Shown: positions 23,988 through 33,614, numbered from the stretch's first letter. The stretch: DNA of 64,000 bases from Renibacterium sp043789415 (GCF_043789415.1 NZ_JBDLLW010000001.1:1-64000); one strand, 5' to 3'. The notes: generated by a model not told the origin, from the letters alone. A program made the numbers and translations.

Positions 23988-24034
23988 CCCGCCTACCTCG
24001 GCTGAGCGCCGACAAGCCTCAGCAGAAGAAGCGG

Positions 24035-24925
24035 CTAGCCCTGGCCCTTATCTTTGCCGCGACGTCGTAAATAACGCTCGAATTCCCGGGCAATCGATTC
24101 ACCGGTGGCTTCGGGCAGGTCGGCGGTGTCCTTCGCTTCTTCGAGTTGCCGCACATAGGCGGCGACCTCTGGGTCATCGGTGGCGAGCTCATTGACGCCG
24201 CGTTCCCAGGCCTCGGCCTCCTCCACGATATCCGTGGTCTCGAAAGGCGCCTGCAGCAGTTCCTCGATCTTGTGCAAGAGCGTCAACTGAGCTTTGGGCG
24301 AGGGAGATTGCGCTACGTAGTGCGGCACCGCGGCCCAGAGCGAGAGGGTCGGCAAGCCGCGCCGGGCAGCCGCGTCAGCAAGCACCCCGACGATGCCGAT
24401 GGGGCCTTCATACTGCGGGGCCTCCAGATTGAGCCGCTCCCGGAAGCGGTCATCATCGCTCGTGGAGGTTACCGGAATAGGTCGGCTATGCGGCACATCG
24501 GCGAGTAGAGCTCCGACCAGCACCAGGCTGTCCACACCCTGCTGCTCGGCATGCTGCAGCAGCTCCTCGGTATAGGCTCGCCAGCGATAGGAGGGCTCGA
24601 TGCCGTGCACGAAGACCACGTCCACCTGGCTATTCGGCAGCGAAACCCGGGAAAGCTTGGTGGAAGGCCATTTGACCTTGCGCAGACCCTCCGAGTTCCT
24701 TTTGATCACCGGCCGGGTGAACTGGAAGTCGTAGTACTCCTCGGCATCAATCTTCGCCACTTTGCTAGCGCCCCAGTGCTTGTGCAGGTACTTCAGTGCA
24801 TCACTGGCCGCATCTCCGGCGTCGTTCCACCCCTCGAAGGCCGCAAGCATCACGGTAACCCGTTCACCCTCGGCGAGCGAGGGCAGGAATTGGCCCGGCT
24901 GGGCGGCGTCGTCAAATCTGCTCAC
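24035..24925 (-). CDS. PAC2 family protein (proteasome-assembly-chaperone fold)
   Basis: 296 residues. It begins with the PAC2 pattern VMLAAFEGWNDAGDAASDAL and continues with VDVVFVHGIEPSYRWRAYTE and SLVLVGALLADVPHSRPIPV, the purine-phosphorylase-like fold of the family. It ends with a helical region and a basic tail (RRRGKDKGQG). Actinobacterial PAC2 proteins have no settled function; the structural likeness to proteasome chaperones is notable because the proteasome genes lie a few kilobases away, but no direct link is shown. It is divergent from the HAD gene at 25052. Confidence 0.85.
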   Translation of the reverse strand: MSRFDDAAQPGQFLPSLAEGERVTVMLAAFEGWNDAGDAASDALKYLHKHWGASKVAKIDAEEYYDFQFTRPVIKRNSEGLRKVKWPSTKLSRVSLPNSQVDVVFVHGIEPSYRWRAYTEELLQHAEQQGVDSLVLVGALLADVPHSRPIPVTSTSDDDRFRERLNLEAPQYEGPIGIVGVLADAAARRGLPTLSLWAAVPHYVAQSPSPKAQLTLLHKIEELLQAPFETTDIVEEAEAWERGVNELATDDPEVAAYVRQLEEAKDTADLPEATGESIAREFERYLRRRGKDKGQG

Positions 24926-25051
24926 CCCACCACCCTACGACCCGCAGCAGTCGCTTGCCGGCTATGACAGTCCCAGTAATGGCCGATTCGCTGAGAGCTT
25001 AGCTTCAGTCGACTGGAACGGGCGGCCAAGAGCTGCCGGTAAAATGAATCC

Positions 25052-25813
25052 ATGCAATCATCTCTCCCTGAGTCAGATCTGCCCGGGCCCCTTGAAAGCC
25101 CAGCGGTGACCGGGGCCGCCGATCCCGTGCAAGGCGTGGCCGGCGAGCTCAAAGCTGTGCTCTGGGATATGGACGGCACCCTGGTTGACACCGAGCCGTA
25201 CTGGATCGCCTCAGAATCCGCTTTGGTCGCCGAATATGGTGGCCAGTGGAGCCATCAGCAAGCGATGGCTCTGGTCGGGCAGTCCCTCTGGCATTCCGCC
25301 GGGGTGCTGCAAGAAGCCGGAGTGGCGCTCAGCAAGCGCGAAATCATCGACGAGATGACCGCTCGGGTGATTGAAAGAATCCGTGTTCGCCTGCCCTGGC
25401 GGCCCGGTGCTCGGGAGTTGCTGACGGACCTGCGAGAGAAACAGCTTCGCTGTGCACTGGTCACCATGAGCGAAGCGCCTCTGGTGCGAGAAGTCGTGGC
25501 CGCACTGCCCGCCGGGACCTTTGAATTCACCGTTACCGGAGATCAGGTGGAGCAGGGCAAACCGCATCCGGAACCCTATTTGCGAGCGATCGCGCACTTG
25601 GCGCAGAGCGACCCTGAGCTGGGCGTGGAGAATTGCATTGCACTGGAGGATTCGCTACCCGGAGTGCAGTCCGCGTTGAGCGCTGGTCTGCTGACCATCG
25701 GCATTCCGCACACCGTGCCTTTGCCGGAGGATCCGAGGAGGATTACCTGGAGTACCTTGCAAGAGCGCTATGCTGAGGACTTGTTTTTGCTGAAAGCGCA
25801 GGCTGGTCAATGA
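25052..25813 (+). CDS. HAD-superfamily hydrolase (beta-phosphoglucomutase-like)
   Basis: 253 residues. After ~35 N-terminal residues comes the HAD motif I, LWDMDGTLVDTEPYWIASES (nucleophile Asp and the acid/base Asp). Motif II is in ALVTMSEAPLVR and the end motif is ALEDSLPGVQSALSAGLLTI (acidic pair). The cap domain lies between. It is probably a phosphatase for a small sugar phosphate; substrate unknown. A TAAAAT hexamer ends seven bases before the ATG, which could make the mRNA leaderless. The stop overlaps the next gene as ATGA. Confidence 0.85.
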   Translation: MQSSLPESDLPGPLESPAVTGAADPVQGVAGELKAVLWDMDGTLVDTEPYWIASESALVAEYGGQWSHQQAMALVGQSLWHSAGVLQEAGVALSKREIIDEMTARVIERIRVRLPWRPGARELLTDLREKQLRCALVTMSEAPLVREVVAALPAGTFEFTVTGDQVEQGKPHPEPYLRAIAHLAQSDPELGVENCIALEDSLPGVQSALSAGLLTIGIPHTVPLPEDPRRITWSTLQERYAEDLFLLKAQAGQ

Positions 25814-26997
25814 GTAATCTGAATGAGTCCGCAGCGGGTGCCCCAACCGGGCCTCCGGTGCGCCGTGAGGGCATCCCGTTGGGGCGGATCGCCGGAATCC
25901 CGATTATTCTGGCCTACTCCTGGTTCGTCATCGCTGCCTTCACCGTGCTGGTTTTCGGGCCGGTGATTTCGTTGACTTTCCCCACCCTGGGATTCTGGGC
26001 TTATGGGATCGCTTTCATCTACGCGCTGCTCTTGCTCTTCTCGGTACTCATCCATGAACTCGCACACGCTCTGGTCGGCAAGGTCTACGGTTGGCCGACG
26101 CAAAAGATCGTGCTCAATCTGTGGGGCGGGCACACCCAGTTCGACAACTTCACAGCGACCCCGGGGCGCTCACTAATTGTTGCGTTCTCCGGCCCGGTAG
26201 CGAATTTTGTGCTGGCCGGGCTCGGCTGGCTGCTAGTGATCAGCCTGCCCGGAGTGACTTCGATCGGCACCGCCTTGGTGACAGCGCTGGCCAATATCTT
26301 CGTCTGGGCGAATTTCCTGATCGGTGCCTTCAACATCCTGCCCGGCTTGCCCCTGGACGGTGGACGCCTGGTGGAATCGATCGTCTGGAAGCTCACCGGA
26401 AGTCAGGAAAAAGGCACCGTGGCGGCCGGTTGGGCGGGTCGCGTCGTGGTCGTGGTGCTCCTGATCTTCGCACTGGGCTTGCCCTTCGTGCTCAACCAGG
26501 CGCTCAATATCCAGACCGCCTTGTTCAGCCTCTTGATCGCTGCCTTCCTCTGGACTGGCGCCAGCCAAGCGATCACCACCGCTCGAATGCGTTTGCGATT
26601 ACCGGAGATCAGCGCTGGAAAGCTCAGCAGCCCGGCGATCGGTATGCCGGACGATGTTTCGGTGGCTCAAGTGCTCTCGATGCTCTCCCGCAACGCCGGA
26701 ATCTGCGTTGTGCTCACCGTGAAGGACGGCCGCCCCGCCTATCTGGTCGATCCATTGATCCTGGCCACGGTGCCATTGACCGCGGCCGCCTCCACCCCGG
26801 CGACCGCTGTTTCACATACGCTTGCTGCTGGAGGCTATGTGCCCGAATCCGCTTCGGGGCAGGAACTCATCCAGTACCTGGCACAGCTCTCAGGCAGCGA
26901 GTACGCAGTGGTGGACGCCCGAGGGCAGGTCACCGGGCTGCTCCGGCAGCAGGTCGTAGTGGCCGCGGTGACCGGTAAGAACCTGCCTAACTCCTAG
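25810..26997 (+). CDS. Site-2 protease family zinc metalloprotease (M50)
   Basis: 395 residues. Six or so hydrophobic segments surround the zinc motif HELAH (82-86) in VLIHELAHALVGKVYG, and the second motif LPGLPLDGGRLVE provides the Asp ligand. The C-terminal ~120 residues are soluble and CBS-like (ISAGKLSSPAIGMPDDVSVA ... VVDARGQVTGLLRQQ). This is the Rip3-type arrangement, an intramembrane protease with a CBS regulatory part. The substrates are unknown; typically anti-sigma factors or other membrane regulators. Coupled to the HAD hydrolase by a 4-base overlap. Confidence 0.88.
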   Translation: MSNLNESAAGAPTGPPVRREGIPLGRIAGIPIILAYSWFVIAAFTVLVFGPVISLTFPTLGFWAYGIAFIYALLLLFSVLIHELAHALVGKVYGWPTQKIVLNLWGGHTQFDNFTATPGRSLIVAFSGPVANFVLAGLGWLLVISLPGVTSIGTALVTALANIFVWANFLIGAFNILPGLPLDGGRLVESIVWKLTGSQEKGTVAAGWAGRVVVVVLLIFALGLPFVLNQALNIQTALFSLLIAAFLWTGASQAITTARMRLRLPEISAGKLSSPAIGMPDDVSVAQVLSMLSRNAGICVVLTVKDGRPAYLVDPLILATVPLTAAASTPATAVSHTLAAGGYVPESASGQELIQYLAQLSGSEYAVVDARGQVTGLLRQQVVVAAVTGKNLPNS

Positions 26998-27048
26998 CTC
27001 TGCCCTCAGACTTTCCAGACTTTCCGATAGCGTTTCAGCAGCAACAGG

Positions 27049-28098
27049 ATGGACACCGCAATGACTTCTCAGGACCTTCACGCCGACGATTTGCCGCACG
27101 GTGCGGCCGTCCGCCGCGGCCCTTTCCGGGCCGGTGAGCGTGTTCAGCTCACCGATGAGCGGGGTCGGATGAACACCATTACGCTGACCCCGGGATCCGC
27201 TTTCCACACGCATAAGGGCTTCCTGAATCACGCCGAGTTAATCGGCCAGCCCGAGGGCTCGATCGTGGCCAACACCACGGGGCAGCTCTATCAAGCACTC
27301 AGGCCCCTGCTGAGTGATTTCGTGCTCTCCATGCCCCGCGGCGCCGCGGTGGTATATCCCAAGGACGCCGGCCAGATCGTCACGATGGCTGATATCTATC
27401 CCGGTGCCCGGGTGGTGGAGGCCGGGGTCGGCTCCGGAGCCCTGTCCATCTCGCTGCTACGTGCGGTAGGGGATCGAGGCTATCTGCACTCCTTCGAACG
27501 CCGTGAGGAATTCGCCGCGATTGCCAAAGGGAACGTAGAGACGATCTTCGGCGGCCCGCACCCCGCGTGGCAGATCTCGCTCGGTGATTTCCAGGACGAA
27601 GTGGTGAAAGCCGAGGAGCCCGGCAGTGTGGACCGAGTGGTGCTCGATATGCTCGCCCCCTGGGAGTGCCTGGACGCGGTAGCGACCGTGCTGGCTCCCG
27701 GTGGTGTCTGGATCAACTACGTGGCCACCGTGACCCAGCTCTCCCGGACCGCTGAGGCGATCAGGGCCGATGGCCGCTTCACCGAGCCCGAGTCCTGGGA
27801 GTCTATGGTCCGGGGGTGGCATTTGGAAGGGCTCGCGGTACGACCGAACCACCGGATGGTGGCACATACCGGTTTCCTCTTAGTGACCCGCAAGCTCGCC
27901 GATGGCGTGACCTCCCTGGGTCTCAAGCGCCGCCCTTCGAAGACCGAGTTCAGTGCAGAGGATCTCGAGGCCTGGACGCCGGGCTCCGTGGGGGAGCGCG
28001 CTGTCTCGGACAAGAAGCTGCGGAGAGCGGCTCGGGACGCCGTCGCCACCACCCAGACCCGTGGGCACGTCGCCCCGGCGGTGGAGCCGGAAGACTGA
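27049..28098 (+). CDS. trmI: tRNA (adenine(58)-N1)-methyltransferase
   Basis: 349 residues from ATG 27049; ATG 27061 is an equally possible start. It has the N-terminal beta-domain GPFRAGERVQLTDERGRM, then PKDAGQIVTMADIYPGARVV and the SAM-binding EAGVGSGALSISLLRAVGD, followed by DRVVLDMLAPWECLDAV (catalytic Asp region). The C-terminal ~70 residues are a basic extension. It makes m1A58 in the T-loop of tRNAs. The gene lies just upstream of the proteasome ATPase gene, as it does in other actinobacteria. Confidence 0.92.
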   Translation: MDTAMTSQDLHADDLPHGAAVRRGPFRAGERVQLTDERGRMNTITLTPGSAFHTHKGFLNHAELIGQPEGSIVANTTGQLYQALRPLLSDFVLSMPRGAAVVYPKDAGQIVTMADIYPGARVVEAGVGSGALSISLLRAVGDRGYLHSFERREEFAAIAKGNVETIFGGPHPAWQISLGDFQDEVVKAEEPGSVDRVVLDMLAPWECLDAVATVLAPGGVWINYVATVTQLSRTAEAIRADGRFTEPESWESMVRGWHLEGLAVRPNHRMVAHTGFLLVTRKLADGVTSLGLKRRPSKTEFSAEDLEAWTPGSVGERAVSDKKLRRAARDAVATTQTRGHVAPAVEPED

Positions 28099-28268
28099 AG
28101 TCGAAGCACCCGGCTCGGCGACGAGCTTTCCTGGTGCCGGGAATCTCGCGTCAGAGATATCGGAGGGGCGGAACCGTCCGCGACACTCAAGAGGCTGCGT
28201 GAAGACCCGAATCCGTTTTCGGCGGTTCCTGTTCTAGATTGGTAAATAGGAATAAAGGAGCTGATCAC

Positions 28269-30005
28269 ATGGCACAGGACTCGCAGTCGGATTTTCACTC
28301 TGCCCCCACGGAACGGGACTACCAGGCATTAGAGCGCCAATTCAATGTGCTCCGAGACAAGCTTAGGCAGATCGATAAGCAGCTCTCCACTGCTACGCAG
28401 AGCAATACCAGAATGGTTTCCATGTTGGAAACCGCCAAAGCGGAGATCCTCAAGCTCAAAGCTGCCCTCGAAAAAGACGGCCAAACCCCTTATAGCTTCG
28501 CAACTTTGACGCAGATCAACCAGCGCCAGCACGGCGCTACCGGTGGCAATCCACTCACCGAAGAGACCGTCGATGTGGCTTACCAAGGACGCAAGGTCCG
28601 GGTCGGACTCAGCCCGCTGGTCAATATCGCCTCGCTGAGCCCTGGCCAGGAGGTGCTGCTCAATGAATCCTTGACCGTGGTGGCAGCGTTGGGCTTCGAA
28701 CGCACCGGGGAATTGGTGACCGTCAAAGAACTGCTCGGCACCGACCGGGTTCTGGTCACCGGCCGTGCAGATGAGGAAAGGGTTCTCAAACTCTCGGGGG
28801 CACTGCTGAGCCAGAAAGTACGGGTGGGGGATGCGCTTTCGGTGGATTCACGCACCGGTTACGCTCTGGAAAAGGTTCCCCGCTCCGAGGTGGAGAATCT
28901 GATCTTGGAGGAAGTGCCTGATATCTCTTATCACGACATCGGCGGGCTGGGGCCGCAGATCGAGCAGATCCGGGACGCCGTCGAACTGCCCTTCCTGCAC
29001 CCGGATCTATATCGGGAACACGGTTTGAAACCGCCCAAGGGCATTCTGCTCTACGGGCCGCCAGGCTGCGGTAAAACGCTGATCGCCAAGGCGGTGGCCA
29101 ATTCGCTGGCCGCCCGGGCTGCCGAGCGCAGCGGGCATAAGGAGACCAAGAGCTATTTTCTGAACATCAAAGGCCCCGAGCTGCTCGATAAATACGTCGG
29201 TGAAACCGAGCGGCAGATCCGCTTGATCTTCGCCCGAGCCCGAGAGAAAGCCTCTGATGGCAGCGCGGTCGTGGTGTTCTTTGACGAGATGGACTCCCTG
29301 TTCCGAACCCGCGGAACCGGGGTCTCCTCCGACGTCGAAACCACGATCGTGCCTCAGCTGCTGAGCGAGATCGACGGGGTGGAACGGCTGGACAATGTCA
29401 TTGTGATCGGTGCCTCCAACCGCGAGGATATGATCGATCCGGCCATCCTGCGTCCCGGCAGGCTCGACGTCAAAGTCAAGATCCAGCGGCCCGACGCCGA
29501 AGCTGCCGCGGATATCTTCGCCAAGTATGTGACGGCCGATCTGCCCTTCCATCAGGATGATCTGGCCGCACACGAAGGCAGCGCTCAGGCCACCGTGGAT
29601 GCGATGATTCAGCGTACCGTCGAGGCGATGTACTCCACCGATAAGTCCAATGAGTACCTTGAGGTCACCTACGCTAACGGGGATAGCGAAATGCTGTACT
29701 TCAAGGACTTCAACTCTGGTGCGGTGATTCAGAATGTGGTGGATCGGGCGAAGAAATACGCCATCAAAGATCTGCTCACCACAGGTGACAAGGGCATCAG
29801 GATCGACCATATGCTGCGCGCCGTGGTGGATGAATTCCGCGAGCACGAGGATATGCCCAACACTACGAACCCGGATGACTGGGCCCGGATCTCCGGCAAG
29901 AAGGGCGAGCGGATCACTTACATCCGCACCATCGTGCAGGGCAAGGCGGGGCAAGAACCCGGGAAGACGATCGAGACGGCGCCTAGTACCGGCCAATACC
30001 TGTGA
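28269..30005 (+). CDS. arc: Proteasome-associated AAA ATPase
   Basis: 578 residues from the ATG at 28269, preceded by AAAGGAG 8 bases upstream; an in-frame start 30 bases earlier lacks one. An N-terminal coiled coil (about 15-70, LERQFNVLRDKLRQIDKQL) recruits Pup. OB folds follow, then one AAA domain: GPPGCGKT (Walker A), VVFFDEMDSLF (Walker B) and RPGRLD (arginine finger region). The extreme C-terminus GQYL is the HbYX-like motif that opens the 20S gate. Also called Mpa. It is the first gene of the Pup-proteasome cluster. Confidence 0.95.
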   Translation: MAQDSQSDFHSAPTERDYQALERQFNVLRDKLRQIDKQLSTATQSNTRMVSMLETAKAEILKLKAALEKDGQTPYSFATLTQINQRQHGATGGNPLTEETVDVAYQGRKVRVGLSPLVNIASLSPGQEVLLNESLTVVAALGFERTGELVTVKELLGTDRVLVTGRADEERVLKLSGALLSQKVRVGDALSVDSRTGYALEKVPRSEVENLILEEVPDISYHDIGGLGPQIEQIRDAVELPFLHPDLYREHGLKPPKGILLYGPPGCGKTLIAKAVANSLAARAAERSGHKETKSYFLNIKGPELLDKYVGETERQIRLIFARAREKASDGSAVVVFFDEMDSLFRTRGTGVSSDVETTIVPQLLSEIDGVERLDNVIVIGASNREDMIDPAILRPGRLDVKVKIQRPDAEAAADIFAKYVTADLPFHQDDLAAHEGSAQATVDAMIQRTVEAMYSTDKSNEYLEVTYANGDSEMLYFKDFNSGAVIQNVVDRAKKYAIKDLLTTGDKGIRIDHMLRAVVDEFREHEDMPNTTNPDDWARISGKKGERITYIRTIVQGKAGQEPGKTIETAPSTGQYL

Positions 30006-30006
30006 G

Positions 30007-30020
30007 CATCGGTACCGATG
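30007..30020. promoter_or_regulatory. Perfect 14-base palindrome between arc and dop
   Basis: CATCGGTACCGATG begins one base after the arc stop and lies 38 bases upstream of the dop ATG. It could be an operator; a terminator is unlikely because there is no loop or T-tract. Confidence 0.25.
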
Positions 30021-30057
30021 AGTCCAGTGCGGCGACGGCTTCTCGTGGCGGTGGATC

Positions 30058-31668
30058 ATGACGGCTAACCGCGTGATGGGAGCGGAGACCGAATACGGCA
30101 TCCACGTGCCGACTTCCCCCGGTCTCAACGCGACCTGGCTTTCCTCGCAGGTTGTGCATGGTTATGCGCTGTTGAGCTCTGATCATGCGGCGGGTGGCAC
30201 TGAAACCCCTTGGGACTATACGGATGAGACACCGTTGGCGGACGCCCGAGGCTGGACCATGCCGCGCTCTGAGGCCCATCCCTCACAACTGACCGATCGA
30301 CCGGATATCCTGACGGCAGCCGGCATCGCGCTTTCCGATTGGGATAGCCCGGATGGCCCGCTAGACACCGCCGATCCGGTGCAGGACTCAGCCATGGTGA
30401 TGAACATGGTGCTTGGGAACGGAGCCCGGCTCTACGTCGACCACGCCCATCCCGAATACTCTTCGCCAGAGGTGACGAACCCGGAAGCCGCGTTGATCTG
30501 GGATTTCGCCGGCGACACCGTCATGCGCACTATCCTGGCCGACCTCGAAAGACGCCGCGCGGCAGGAGAGTCGGAGCTGCCGGAAATCCAGCTCTATAAG
30601 AACAACACCGATAGCAAATCCGCCTCTTACGGCAGCCACGAAAACTACTTGATGCCGCGAACGGTGCCCTTCAGTCACATCGTTTCGGGGCTGACTCCGT
30701 TCTTCGTCACTCGTCAGCTGATCTGCGGAGCAGGCCGGGTCGGGCTGGGACAGGACGCCTCAAGCCCCGGCTTCCAGCTTAGCCAGCGGGCGGATTTCTT
30801 CGAGGCCGAGGTCGGACTGGAGACCACCATCCGCCGCCCGATCATCAACACCCGCGACGAACCGCACGCGATCGCCGATAAATATCGCAGGCTGCACGTG
30901 ATCATCGGAGATGCCAATCTCTCCCAGGTCTCGCACTACTTGAAGTTCGGCACCACCGCCCTGGTGCTCGATCTGATCGAACGCGGTCTGGCACCTCAGA
31001 TCGAAGTGTGGGAGCCGGTTGACGCGCTCCGCGCGGTGAGCCATGACCTGAGTTTGACGCGGCTCTATCGGTTGATCGATGGACGCCGGGTCAGCGCGCT
31101 GGATATTCAGTGGATGTACTTTGAAGCGGCCAGCAATTCGGCGGAGCAGAGGGATCGGCATACCGAAACGGTGCTGCAACGCTGGGAGCAGGCGCTCAGC
31201 GGCCTGGCCCAGGGCCCTGAGGCAGTCGCCGGTCAGGTCGAATGGGCTGCCAAGCTTGGGCTGCTGGAGCAGTACCGGCAGCGTGACGGCCTGGCTTGGG
31301 ACGATGCCCGGCTCGCGCTAATCGATGTGCAGTGGGCTGATATACGTCTGGACAAGGGACTGGCCAATCGACTTCAAGCACGTGGGCGACTCGAGCAATT
31401 AGTGAGTCAGAGTACGATCGATGCCGCGGTCAATCTGCCGCCCGCGGATACCAGAGCCTATTTCCGGGGTGAAGCGATCCGCCGCTTTGGTTCGCAGGTA
31501 GTGGGGGCCAGCTGGGATTCGGTGATCTTCCAATTGCCGGCGCAGCGCAGAATCCAAAAGGTGCCCACGCGGGAACCCCTGCGCGGTACTAAGGAACTGG
31601 TGGGGCCGCTTTTTGAGGCACACGCGGATCTGGAAGACTTCTTACAGCAGCTTTTGAACAGCGGCTAG
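30058..31668 (+). CDS. dop: Pup deamidase/depupylase
   Basis: 536 residues of the carboxylate-amine ligase fold. GAETEYGIHVP near the N-terminus holds the metal-binding Glu residues; NGARLYVDHAHPEYSSPE and YKNNTDSKSASYGSHENYL follow. The segment between about 35 and 75 (VVHGYALLSSDHAAGGTE ...) is the Dop-specific loop missing from PafA at 33615. Dop converts the C-terminal Gln of Pup to Glu and removes Pup from substrates. It is followed by pup, whose product ends in Gln and so needs this activity. Confidence 0.95.
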   Translation: MTANRVMGAETEYGIHVPTSPGLNATWLSSQVVHGYALLSSDHAAGGTETPWDYTDETPLADARGWTMPRSEAHPSQLTDRPDILTAAGIALSDWDSPDGPLDTADPVQDSAMVMNMVLGNGARLYVDHAHPEYSSPEVTNPEAALIWDFAGDTVMRTILADLERRRAAGESELPEIQLYKNNTDSKSASYGSHENYLMPRTVPFSHIVSGLTPFFVTRQLICGAGRVGLGQDASSPGFQLSQRADFFEAEVGLETTIRRPIINTRDEPHAIADKYRRLHVIIGDANLSQVSHYLKFGTTALVLDLIERGLAPQIEVWEPVDALRAVSHDLSLTRLYRLIDGRRVSALDIQWMYFEAASNSAEQRDRHTETVLQRWEQALSGLAQGPEAVAGQVEWAAKLGLLEQYRQRDGLAWDDARLALIDVQWADIRLDKGLANRLQARGRLEQLVSQSTIDAAVNLPPADTRAYFRGEAIRRFGSQVVGASWDSVIFQLPAQRRIQKVPTREPLRGTKELVGPLFEAHADLEDFLQQLLNSG

Positions 31669-31750
31669 GCATTACCGGAGACGACCCGGCCCAAGCGGTG
31701 AGCAGCAGATCATGGCAGGATGAAGAGAACTAGATCAGCAGGAGCGTGAG

Positions 31751-31951
31751 ATGGCGAATCAAGAACAGCAGAGTTTCCAGCCGAGAGGCGAAGAGGAAGA
31801 ACTGCCCGACGTCCCCACCCCGGTGCCGAGCACCCCACAGGCGAACGCGCAGACCGAAGGCTTGGATGATCTGCTCGACGAAATCGACGGCGTGCTGGAA
31901 TCCAATGCCGAGGAATTCGTTCGCGGTTTCGTCCAAAAGGGCGGACAGTAG
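31751..31951 (+). CDS. pup: Prokaryotic ubiquitin-like protein Pup
   Basis: 66 residues, acidic and mostly disordered, ending EEFVRGFVQKGGQ. The C-terminal GGQ must be deamidated to GGE by Dop before PafA links it to lysines of target proteins. The helix-forming part LDDLLDEIDGVLESNAEEF binds the coiled coil of the ATPase. AGGAG precedes the ATG. It is directly upstream of prcB with 6 bases between. Confidence 0.97.
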   Translation: MANQEQQSFQPRGEEEELPDVPTPVPSTPQANAQTEGLDDLLDEIDGVLESNAEEFVRGFVQKGGQ

Positions 31952-31957
31952 GCCGCT

Positions 31958-32782
31958 ATGCAGTACCGAAACCAGGGCGAGCAAGTGGTCAGGGATCTGG
32001 CGGCGGCTGCGACGTCGTCCTTCACCGAGCATTTGGCGCAATCCCGGCCCGAATTGCTGCCCTTCGGGCAGAACCTTCCTGCTGGGGCGAGTCCGCAGAC
32101 CCCTCATGCCACCACGATTGTCGCGCTGACTTTCGCTGGCGGTGTGCTAATGGCAGGGGACCGGCGCGCCACCATGGGCACCATGATCGCCAGCAGACAC
32201 ATTGAGAAGGTCTTTCCCGCCGATCAGTATTCGGTGCTCGGCATCGCTGGCACAGCGGGACTCGCCATCGACATTACGAAACTCTTCCAGGTAGAGCTTG
32301 AACACTACGAAAAAATTGAGGGAACAACGCTCTCACTGGAGGGCAAAGCCAATCGCCTCGGTGCCATGGTGCGAGGAAACCTGCCGATGGCCTTGCAGGG
32401 GCTCGCGGTGGTTCCGCTCTTCGCCGGTTATGACAAAGCCCTCTCGGTGGGACGGCTTTTCTCCTACGATGTCACCGGTGGCCGCTACGAAGAGCTGGAA
32501 CATCACAGTGTGGGCTCCGGCTCGGTTTTCGCCCGGGGGGCGATGAAGAAACTCTGGAAGCCCGGGCTGACCGAGGAGGAAGCCATCCGGGTGGCGATTG
32601 AAGCGCTTTTCGACGCCGCCGATGACGACTCAGCGACCGGTGGCCCGGACCTGGTGCGCGGCTTGTGGCCCGTTGTTTATACAGTGACCGGAAGCGGGGC
32701 CCGAAAGATCCCAGGCGCAGAACTCGGCACTATCGTCGAAGCAGTGGTCGCACATCGTGCCGAGCTCGGCAGGGAGGCCTGA
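31958..32782 (+). CDS. prcB: Proteasome beta subunit
   Basis: 274 residues. A propeptide of about 51 residues ends at HA and is removed to expose Thr52 (TTIVALTFAGGVLMAGDRRA), the N-terminal nucleophile. Asp and Lys of the catalytic site follow in GDRRAT and EKVF. The rest is the Ntn-hydrolase beta fold. With prcA it forms the 20S core that degrades pupylated proteins. It overlaps nothing and ends one base before the prcA ATG. Confidence 0.95.
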   Translation: MQYRNQGEQVVRDLAAAATSSFTEHLAQSRPELLPFGQNLPAGASPQTPHATTIVALTFAGGVLMAGDRRATMGTMIASRHIEKVFPADQYSVLGIAGTAGLAIDITKLFQVELEHYEKIEGTTLSLEGKANRLGAMVRGNLPMALQGLAVVPLFAGYDKALSVGRLFSYDVTGGRYEELEHHSVGSGSVFARGAMKKLWKPGLTEEEAIRVAIEALFDAADDDSATGGPDLVRGLWPVVYTVTGSGARKIPGAELGTIVEAVVAHRAELGREA

Positions 32783-32783
32783 G

Positions 32784-33512
32784 ATGACTCAGCAATTCTA
32801 TGTCTCACCCGAGCAAGTGATGAAGGACCGCGCCGACTTCGCTCGCAAGGGCATTGCCCGCGGCCGCTCGGTGGTGGTGGCCTCCGCGGCCGAGGGAATC
32901 GCCCTGGTCGCTGAGAACCCCTCACCCTCTTTACATAAGATCGGCGAAATCTACGACAAGATTGCCTTCGCCGCGGTAGGCAAGTACAACGAGTTCGAAT
33001 CTCTCCGGCAGGCCGGTGTGCGGTATGCCGACGTGCGAGGGTATTCCTATGACCGCGAAGACGTCACCGCACGCGGTTTGGCCAGCGTCTACGCGCAGAG
33101 CTTGGGGGCGGTGTTCACTGCGGAGCAAAAGCCCTTTGAAGTGGAACTCGCGGTGGCCGAAGTCGGAGCCCGTCAGGAGCTCGATCATCTGTATCGACTG
33201 ACCTTCGACGGCTCGATCGCGGATGAACCCGGTTTTATCGCGATGGGGGGTCAAGTCGATTCGGTGCACGCCGCGGTCGCCGCGGCGTGGCAGCCCGGGG
33301 AAAGCCTGGACACGGTGATCAAACTGGCGGTGCGGGCCTTGAACGCCGGCCCGCAGAGCAGCGGCGAGACTCCGCAGGAAAGCCTGCCCGCCCAGTTGAG
33401 CGCGGATACGCTGGAGGTCGCAGTGCTCGATCGTGACTCCGAAACCAACCGTGGCAGCGGACGCGCCTTCCGCAGGCTCACCCTGGAAGAGGTCAGCGCG
33501 GCGCTGGCCTGA
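32784..33512 (+). CDS. prcA: Proteasome alpha subunit
   Basis: 242 residues from the ATG at 32784; a longer frame inside prcB has no ribosome site. The N-terminal MTQQFYVSPEQVMKDRADFA followed by RKGIARGRSVV is the alpha-ring gate segment, and the core follows with ENPSPSLHKIGEIYDKIAFA and AVGKYNEFE. It has no catalytic Thr. The C-terminus is rich in Ser/Thr/Glu. The stop codon lies in the first unit of a three-copy tandem repeat. Confidence 0.95.
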   Translation: MTQQFYVSPEQVMKDRADFARKGIARGRSVVVASAAEGIALVAENPSPSLHKIGEIYDKIAFAAVGKYNEFESLRQAGVRYADVRGYSYDREDVTARGLASVYAQSLGAVFTAEQKPFEVELAVAEVGARQELDHLYRLTFDGSIADEPGFIAMGGQVDSVHAAVAAAWQPGESLDTVIKLAVRALNAGPQSSGETPQESLPAQLSADTLEVAVLDRDSETNRGSGRAFRRLTLEEVSAALA

Positions 33513-33556
33513 ACCACCGTTGAACTGACCTACCGTTGAACTGAACCACCGTTGAA
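33509..33556. repeat. Three tandem 16-base repeats after prcA
   Basis: CTGAACCACCGTTGAA occurs at 33509-33524 and 33541-33556, with CTGACCTACCGTTGAA between. The first unit contains the prcA stop codon (TGA at 33510-33512). It lies 59-106 bases upstream of pafA and may affect expression there, or be a simple slippage product. Confidence 0.8.
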
Positions 33557-33614
33557 CTGCGCTCGCTGAGCTGATATCCCCGGCAGAGCGGCCGAGAGCT
33601 TAAGAAGGAGACCG

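Noticed and set aside
29007..30128. A 373-codon frame opposite the proteasome ATPase gene
   Set aside because: It is antisense to the AAA domain and carries no own motif.
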